Positions 59,868 through 64,000 of a stretch of 64,000 nucleotides of DNA are shown here, piece by piece. Under the pieces are notes generated by a model, which had not been told where the DNA came from, searched no databases, and was given only the letters and a program-made list of their open reading frames with translations. Both the position numbers and the translations under genes were made by a program. Position 1 is the stretch's first letter; each line of letters opens with the position of its first letter. The stretch lies in NCBI RefSeq assembly GCF_007859755.1, contig NZ_SJPF01000002.1, positions 205,729 through 269,728 on the forward strand, in the 5' to 3' direction. The DNA is from Blastopirellula retiformator (lineage in GTDB: Bacteria; Planctomycetota; Planctomycetia; Pirellulales; Pirellulaceae).

Positions 59868-59991
59868 GTGTGCCACCGCTGGCTTGCCCAGCAGTGATTT
59901 CGATGCCCTGATGATCGATCGTATCTTGTTTCTGTACAACGCCTTATGGCTATTGTTGGTAGCGCTGCTGGACGAGCCAGCAGTGGCACAC
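59868..59991. repeat. Inverted pair of REP-like sequences
   Basis: The 29-mer at 59868-59896 (starting GTGTGCCACCGCTGGCT) is matched in reverse complement by 59963-59991 with four mismatches, around a 66-bp spacer. Each arm contains its own small GCTGG/CCAGC palindrome. This is the layout of paired REP sequences (a BIME). There is no gene in 59823-60104 apart from this and the terminator at 60023. Confidence 0.7.
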
Positions 59992-60022
59992 GGCAGATAA
60001 ATTCTGGCTTCGAACCCGAAAA

Positions 60023-60059
60023 AGCGGCTACGTTTTCCTCCGAGGAAAACGCAGCCGCT
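60023..60059 (-). terminator. Intrinsic terminator of the protease gene
   Basis: A 17-bp stem with one mismatch (AGCGGCTGCGTTTTCCT paired with AGGAAAACGTAGCCGCT on the minus strand) is followed directly by TTTT, 46 bp after the protease stop. Confidence 0.8.
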
Positions 60060-60104
60060 GCGCGGAAATGGTTCGTCGCGCGGACGTCGCGACGCCGCGT
60101 TCTG

Positions 60105-61292
60105 CTAGTTGAGCCACGAATCGAGCGTCTGCGAGGCGTTCTGCACCGATTCCTGCGGCTGGAGCTCCTTTTTCGAGACGTTGGTCAGCTTGGCGACATA
60201 CTGCATCGTGCTCTTCACGGCGTCCGGAGCAGCCGTCGCGTCGATTTTCACCGTGTAAATCACCAGGTATTCGCCATTCGGGGTCCGTTCGATCGACCAG
60301 GCGCCGATCTTGGTCTGACCGTTCTGGGCCAGCAGCTTCATGGTCGTTTCGACGCTCGGCGCCTTGTCCAGCTTGGCGGCCAGCGACCAAACCTTGCGAA
60401 TATCGGCCCGCTCGTAGTACTCGGTTTCCTTGGTCAAAAAGACCGAGGTGTCGCCGTAACCCTTTTCATCGAACTTCACTTCGTAGTGACCGCTCTCATG
60501 CGTGGTAAACGTCAATTCGGCCTCTTCCAGCAGCTTTTCGGCCGGAATCGGCGCCAGTTTCCACGAACCCCCCAGGAAATCCTTCACTTCCGAGACGTCG
60601 ACGCTATAGCTCACCAGCCGCGCTTTCGGGGCAATCGCCTGCGAAATCGCGACCAATTCCCCTTCGTTGTTGACGACCGGACCGCCGCTGTCGCCCGAGT
60701 TGATCGGCGACTGGGTTTCGACCACTTTGAAGTCATGTTCGCCGGCGCCGGTGCGGAACTGCTTTTGGTAGACCGAGCGAACCGTGCCCGAGGTGTAGAC
60801 CCACAAGGCGTCGGTCGAACCCGGGTTGCCAATCGACTGAACGTCTTCGCCTGGGCCGATGCCGTCGGCTGACAGCCCAATCGCCGTCGCGCCGGTCGGG
60901 ATCTTATCGAGCTCGATCAGGGCCAGGTCCCGTTTTCGGTCAACCGCGATCACCCGGCCGCGAATGCCAAGCTTTTTGACGTTCGTAAGGTAGTGCGAGC
61001 GTTCGACTTTCGGCTTGCCGTCGGTCAGATCGGCGAAGAAGACCACCGCCGCCCGAGCATCGCCGACGACGTGAAAGTTGGTCACCAGCAGCTTCTTTTC
61101 GGCGTCGACCAACACGCCGGTGCCGCTCGAGGTTTCGCCGCCAGTCTTGGCCAGCACCCAGGCGGTCGACTTCAGAGTTTTTTCGTAAATCGAGCTGTCA
61201 GCACGGCTTACGGCGGCCACATTGGCCAGGCAAGTCAGAGCCACAGCGGCCGTAAACCAAGTTTTCGTCATCGTTTGCATCGTTTTCACCAT
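60105..61292 (-). CDS. Secreted trypsin-like serine protease
   Basis: 395 residues with a signal peptide (about 1-31). The chymotrypsin/DegP-type catalytic triad is visible: His74 in TNFHVV, Asp122 in RKRDLALIELD, and Ser202 in INSGDSGGPVV. The pattern is that of HtrA-like proteases, but I see no PDZ domain; the C-terminal ~150 residues (FTTHESGHYEVKFDEKGYGDTSV) form an uncharacterised tail. Probable periplasmic or surface quality-control role, inferred. MQTMTK at residue 5 is an alternative start. A good terminator follows, and the upstream element is shared with 59738. Confidence 0.9.
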   Translation of the reverse strand: MVKTMQTMTKTWFTAAVALTCLANVAAVSRADSSIYEKTLKSTAWVLAKTGGETSSGTGVLVDAEKKLLVTNFHVVGDARAAVVFFADLTDGKPKVERSHYLTNVKKLGIRGRVIAVDRKRDLALIELDKIPTGATAIGLSADGIGPGEDVQSIGNPGSTDALWVYTSGTVRSVYQKQFRTGAGEHDFKVVETQSPINSGDSGGPVVNNEGELVAISQAIAPKARLVSYSVDVSEVKDFLGGSWKLAPIPAEKLLEEAELTFTTHESGHYEVKFDEKGYGDTSVFLTKETEYYERADIRKVWSLAAKLDKAPSVETTMKLLAQNGQTKIGAWSIERTPNGEYLVIYTVKIDATAAPDAVKSTMQYVAKLTNVSKKELQPQESVQNASQTLDSWLN

Positions 61293-61338
61293 TTCCGCGA
61301 GAGTTAAAAAGCGTCCGTCAGGCGATCGTGCCTGGTTA

Positions 61339-61371
61339 CTAGGCTCAGCGAGGAACCGCGGCCGATGTTAC
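61339..61371 (-). promoter_or_regulatory. Upstream element shared with the secreted-protein gene (copy 2)
   Basis: Minus-strand GTAACA-N21-GCCTAG with an interior like that of 59802-59834, 47 bp before the protease start. Two copies with identical spacing ahead of two co-oriented secreted-protein genes suggest a common promoter class. Confidence 0.5.
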
Positions 61372-61498
61372 GCGCGAATTTGGGAAAGCCGGAAGTTGGG
61401 GGAAATAGAACACGGAAGCCGCGGATGGGATCACGGATGAACACGGAACAGAGGAAGAGTTCAGACGGAACTGGACCGCCCGTTTCGTTTTTTTCCAA

Positions 61499-61772
61499 CC
61501 TCGGGCGGGTCGCGAAGCGACAAGATGCCTCACCATTCGCGCCGCCCCACCAACCAACGCCACGACTGGACTGGACCAAAACGTTTTTTCATCAGTCCCA
61601 GAGGGACGCCGCCAACCTAGCCCAGGGCAAAGTCGCCCCAAGCGACGCAGCCCTGGGTTCATCACATCACGTTCTTCGCTGACGCCGGACTGGACCGTTG
61701 CGTTTTTTTCTTCGCACCGTTGGTGATTGGCAGACGCATTCCCGGGGCCTTGCGCACTCGGGCTACGATCGG
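61499..61772 (+). repeat. 274-bp direct repeat, copy 1
   Basis: Matches 61929-62202 at a constant 430-bp offset with only a few substitutions. It includes a GTCGC/GCGAC hairpin near the start and a CCCAGGGC/GCCCTGGG inverted repeat with a nested GTCGC/GCGAC stem in the middle. Confidence 0.9.
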
Positions 61773-61928
61773 GGGCGACTGGACCGGACTGTTTTCGTTT
61801 TTTGGCTCCGCGCAGGGATAGTGGACTCGACTCGCGCCTTTTTTTCTCGCCATACGGTAGTTTGGGGGGGCTGGGGGCCTTGGCGATGCGACTGGACTCG
61901 GCCGCGCACTTTTTCTTGTGGGACACTG

Positions 61929-62202
61929 CCTCGGGCGGGTCGCGAAGCGACAAGATGCCTCACCATTCGCGCCGCCCCACCAACCAATGCCACGACTGGA
62001 CTGGACCAAAACGTTTTTTCATCAGTCCCAGAGGGACGCCGCCAACCTAGCCCAGGGCGAAGTCGCCCCAAGCGACGCAGCCCTGGGTTCATCACATCAC
62101 GTTCTTCGCTGACGCCGGACTGGACCGTTGCGTTTTTTTCTTCGCGCCGTTGGTGATTGGCAGACGCATTCCCGGGGCCTTGCGCACTCGGGCTACGATC
62201 GG
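61929..62202 (+). repeat. 274-bp direct repeat, copy 2
   Basis: Second copy of 61499-61772. Differences include CAATGC for CAACGC and CGAAGTCGCC for CAAAGTCGCC. The 156-bp spacer between copies carries three more GGACT/T-tract motifs, so the repeat unit is embedded in the array. Confidence 0.9.
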
Positions 62203-62416
62203 AATCGACCGGATTGGACCGCGCCCGATTTTTTTCGCCCATCAAATCTCCCTGTTTCATTCGCACCCGAACGGAAAGTGGACTCGACCGCGCCATTTTT
62301 TCTGCCGGCGACGGACCTCGGTCGCATTCCATGGAACGCCGGTAATCGTTCCAAGCACGAAATCGACCATGTTTCCGTGCGCTTTGTCAATCATTTTTGT
62401 GACCGCCGAAGTTCGG

Positions 62417-62445
62417 GTGCCACTGTCGTCTGCGACAGTGTTCTT
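62417..62445 (+). repeat. REP-like palindrome, left flank of RAYT gene
   Basis: A 29-mer starting GTGCCACTGTCGTCTGCGAC. It is itself an imperfect palindrome (CACTGTCG/CGACAGTG) and occurs in inverted orientation at 63167-63195 with one mismatch. Confidence 0.8.
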
Positions 62446-62536
62446 CCAAGAACCACGATCGAGTTCAATCTCTTCGACAGAGCCCGAAGCAGATTCTTCT
62501 TTGACTTCCAGACACGCATCCAATAGCTTGCCAAAC

Positions 62537-63148
62537 ATGAATGGAGAACCACCACATCGAAAACGGGTGAAGCACTTTCATGTGCCTGGTCATTTCCACG
62601 AACTAACATTCTGCTGCTATCGACGTCGGCCGCTGCTCACCAACGACGCATGGCGAGACCTATTTGCTCGTTCGATCGGCAAGGCTTGTCAAACCGAACG
62701 ATGCCAACTGGTCGCCATGGTCTTCATGCCAGAACATGTCCATCTCTTAGTCTGGCCGACCCATCACGATACAAATATCAGTCGGTTGCTACAGCGAATC
62801 AAACGACCGACGTCGGCAGGCGTCAAAGCGATGCTGGTAGAGGCCCGCTCGCCACTGTTGGACGAACTGACGGTTCGAACGCGGCCAGGCGTTCATTGCT
62901 TCCGCTTCTGGCAGGAAGGCTCTGGCTACGATCTGAATCTATACGAGCGAGCAGCCGTCGAGGCGGCGATCAACTATATCCATGAGAACCCGGTCCGGCG
63001 AGGACTTTGCCGCCGGGCGGTCGATTGGAAGTGGTCCAGCGTGCGGTTCCATTTGCGTGGAGAGATCGAGCCCCACTTGCCGACACTAAGCCGATTGCCA
63101 GCCGAGTTTCTTGATGGCGGAGGTGTGCAGACGCCGAACTTGAGGTGA
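62537..63148 (+). mobile_element. REP-associated tyrosine transposase (RAYT), apparently intact
   Basis: 203 residues from ATG 62537. The Y1/HUH nuclease motif is MPEHVHLLVWP (His67, His69), with the TFCCYRRRPLLTND block upstream and YIHENPVRRGL downstream, which holds the likely catalytic tyrosine. RAYTs are domesticated IS200/IS605-like nucleases that move or maintain REP sequences. Flanking inverted REP-like 29-mers at 62417-62445 and 63167-63195 fit that relationship. No clear ribosome binding site is seen. Several palindromic repeats in the window may depend on this or related enzymes (inference). Confidence 0.88.
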
Positions 63149-63487
63149 CGTTTCTGGAGAAATATGAAGAACACTGTCGCGGACGACAGTGGCACCCAAG
63201 ATTAAGAACGTCGGGCAGTGCCACCCGTCCGCCGGCAAACTGCATGACGCCCACGGCGCCAAGTCGCTCATGCCGCCGTCAGCCGTGGGGCGGACGACCA
63301 AATGCCAATGGTTGGGCATCAGTTGGTAGGCTAAAATTTGACACGGGTACCGCGACAGCCCCTCGGCCAAGATGCGTTCAAACGCTTCGAAATCGTCCGG
63401 CGTATCGAAGATCGCCGCCCGAGAGTTGCCTCGATTCAAGGCATGATAGATGCCGCCGGCTTCGTCTGCTCGCTTTGGCCTACCCAT
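63086..63487 (-). pseudogene. Truncated Y1 (IS200-like) transposase
   Basis: From ATG 63487, residues 1-76 match the N-terminal half of a Y1 transposase: RADEAGGIYHALNRGN, FEAFERILAEGL, and the HUH motif YQLMPNHWHLVVRP (His60, His62), ending at GGMSDL near 63260. After that the frame runs through repeat DNA and the REP flank to a stop at 63086, without the tyrosine helix. The 3' half has been lost, probably by insertion or rearrangement of the RAYT/REP segment. It differs in sequence from the intact transposase, so it is a second family member. Confidence 0.8.
63167..63195 (-). repeat. REP-like palindrome, right flank of RAYT gene
   Basis: Reverse complement of 62417-62445 with 28 of 29 bases matching; GGG adjoining GTGCCAC extends the match. 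It lies 18 bp after the RAYT stop. Confidence 0.8.
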
Positions 63488-63661
63488 GACAGCAGGGTAT
63501 CATGTGCTGGCGGAGGAAAAAAGAGTCCTGACACCTTTTCTTCTCCAAAAGGCGGCCTCAATCGCCACACCCGATTGAAGTTCATCCCATTACGCCAGTT
63601 CATCCCGGCGATTGGGGGTGGCTGTTTGACTGAATTCTCAGTAGGGAGGTTGGAACTAAAA

Positions 63662-63988
63662 ATGGGAACAGATATCGAAACTCATGAAGTTGAAGATTCA
63701 CGGTATTTCTGGAACTCCGTGGGGGTCATTGCCTGGCATTTATTCTGGAACGGAGTTCATTATCTATTTGCAGCGATCGCGGTCGCGTCGATTATTCCCC
63801 CATGTACCTCACACCCATCCCAGGCTATTGTTTTTTCAGAGTCGCTTCCGCCAATTCTAATCGCCTATTCCATAGCTTGCTTTGCATCCGTATTTCGAAT
63901 TCGGTATGCGATTGCCGATGCGTTGATTTACTTGACGATAATTCTTCTTGTAGGGATGTTGAATTTTCAACGATTAGCCTTGCAATAG
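63662..63988 (+). CDS. Small hypothetical membrane protein
   Basis: 108 residues, not recognised. Two to three hydrophobic segments are visible (VIAWHLFWNGVHYLFAAIAV, LPPILIAYSIACFASVF, ALIYLTIILLVGML). A GGGAGG lies 13 nt before the ATG, a loose spacing, so the start is uncertain. Base composition is visibly more AT-rich than the rest of the window, which suggests recent acquisition next to the transposase remnants. The coding call rests on hydrophobic pattern and length only. Confidence 0.45.
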   Translation: MGTDIETHEVEDSRYFWNSVGVIAWHLFWNGVHYLFAAIAVASIIPPCTSHPSQAIVFSESLPPILIAYSIACFASVFRIRYAIADALIYLTIILLVGMLNFQRLALQ

Positions 63989-64000
63989 CGTTGCGGGGCA

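Larger units (their letters stand above)
61465..62398 (+). repeat. Array of GGACTGGACC/T-tract motifs
   Basis: Ten degenerate copies, all in the same orientation, begin near 61467, 61568, 61687, 61777, 61823, 61894, 61998, 62117, 62211 and 62280. Each is GGACTGGACCG or GGACTCGACCG followed by a GC-rich spacer and TTTTTT. Spacing is irregular (about 45-120 bp). The array ends with AATCGACC..TTTCCGTGCGCTTTGTCAA as at 49908-49945. The whole stretch 61372-62536 holds no convincing gene; small ORFs here are motif read-through. Confidence 0.7.

Noticed and set aside
61345-62332. Several 90-200 codon ORFs in the repeat-rich region
   Set aside because: Their recurring KK..VQSG-like peptides come from the GGACTGG/T-tract motif read on the minus strand; there are no ribosome binding sites or domains.
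61465-62398. Possible CRISPR array
   Set aside because: The repeats are degenerate, spacing varies from about 45 to 120 bp, and there are no cas genes.
62150-62536. Upstream extension of the RAYT gene through the motif array
   Set aside because: The sequence is repeat DNA including the left REP flank; transposase similarity starts shortly after ATG 62537.

Overview
The window looks like chromosomal DNA of a planctomycete of the Pirellulales/Blastopirellula type. The pointers are a DUF1549/DUF1553 (PSD1) cytochrome protein paired with a DUF1501 Tat-exported protein, a giant ceramidase/dehydrogenase/cytochrome fusion, three XylR-like (LacI-type sensor plus AraC-type DNA-binding) regulators, sialidase catabolism, and short interspersed palindromic repeats with a REP-associated transposase. 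The assignment rests on gene content only; no 16S gene or other taxonomic marker is present.

Layout. 1-4653: end of an isochorismatase-family hydrolase, then a tightly overlapping hslV-hslU-modA-modB-modC run. 4650-9485: a XylR-like regulator divergent from a phosphonate module (DUF5690 membrane protein, FAD oxidoreductase, phosphonoacetaldehyde hydrolase). 9606-13963: a protein resembling a metallopeptidase without its histidines, a 148-bp multi-hairpin repeat, an RND/MMPL exporter and an MBL-fold hydrolase. 14393-33472: a 19-kb lipid/polyketide cluster. It holds a 3552-residue megasynthase (KS, CLF-like KS, AT, three ACPs, a peptidase-C45-like domain, two KRs, PS-DH), a phosphopantetheinyl transferase, a Rieske oxygenase, a FabL-like reductase, a thioester-reductase-like protein with an SCP2-like tail, a class III aminotransferase, an acyl-adenylating ligase and a condensation-type acyltransferase. 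Most junctions overlap or are short, so it is probably one operon making a reduced, aminated and acylated lipid. This is the most interesting system in the window.

33565-44212: PSD1/DUF1501 pair, a second copy of the 148-bp repeat, a sialidase-sialate lyase operon with a divergent XylR-like regulator, an unknown conserved protein, and two alkylation-repair genes. 44518-55379: ceramidase/LamG/dehydrogenase/cytochrome c fusion, then a TetR-regulated RND efflux pair with a repeated candidate operator. 55518-61292: a DgcN/DgcA-like D-glutamate module with its own XylR-like regulator, followed by a secreted hypothetical protein and a secreted trypsin-like protease that share an upstream element. 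61370-63988: repeat-rich DNA with arrays of a GGACTGGACC/T-tract motif, a 274-bp direct repeat, a REP-flanked RAYT transposase, a truncated second transposase and a small AT-richer membrane ORF.

Two themes recur. Catabolic modules are each paired with a divergent XylR-like regulator and a TGCGCA-containing intergenic region. At least five families of palindromic or interspersed repeats occupy the gene ends. No tRNA, rRNA or CRISPR array was recognised.
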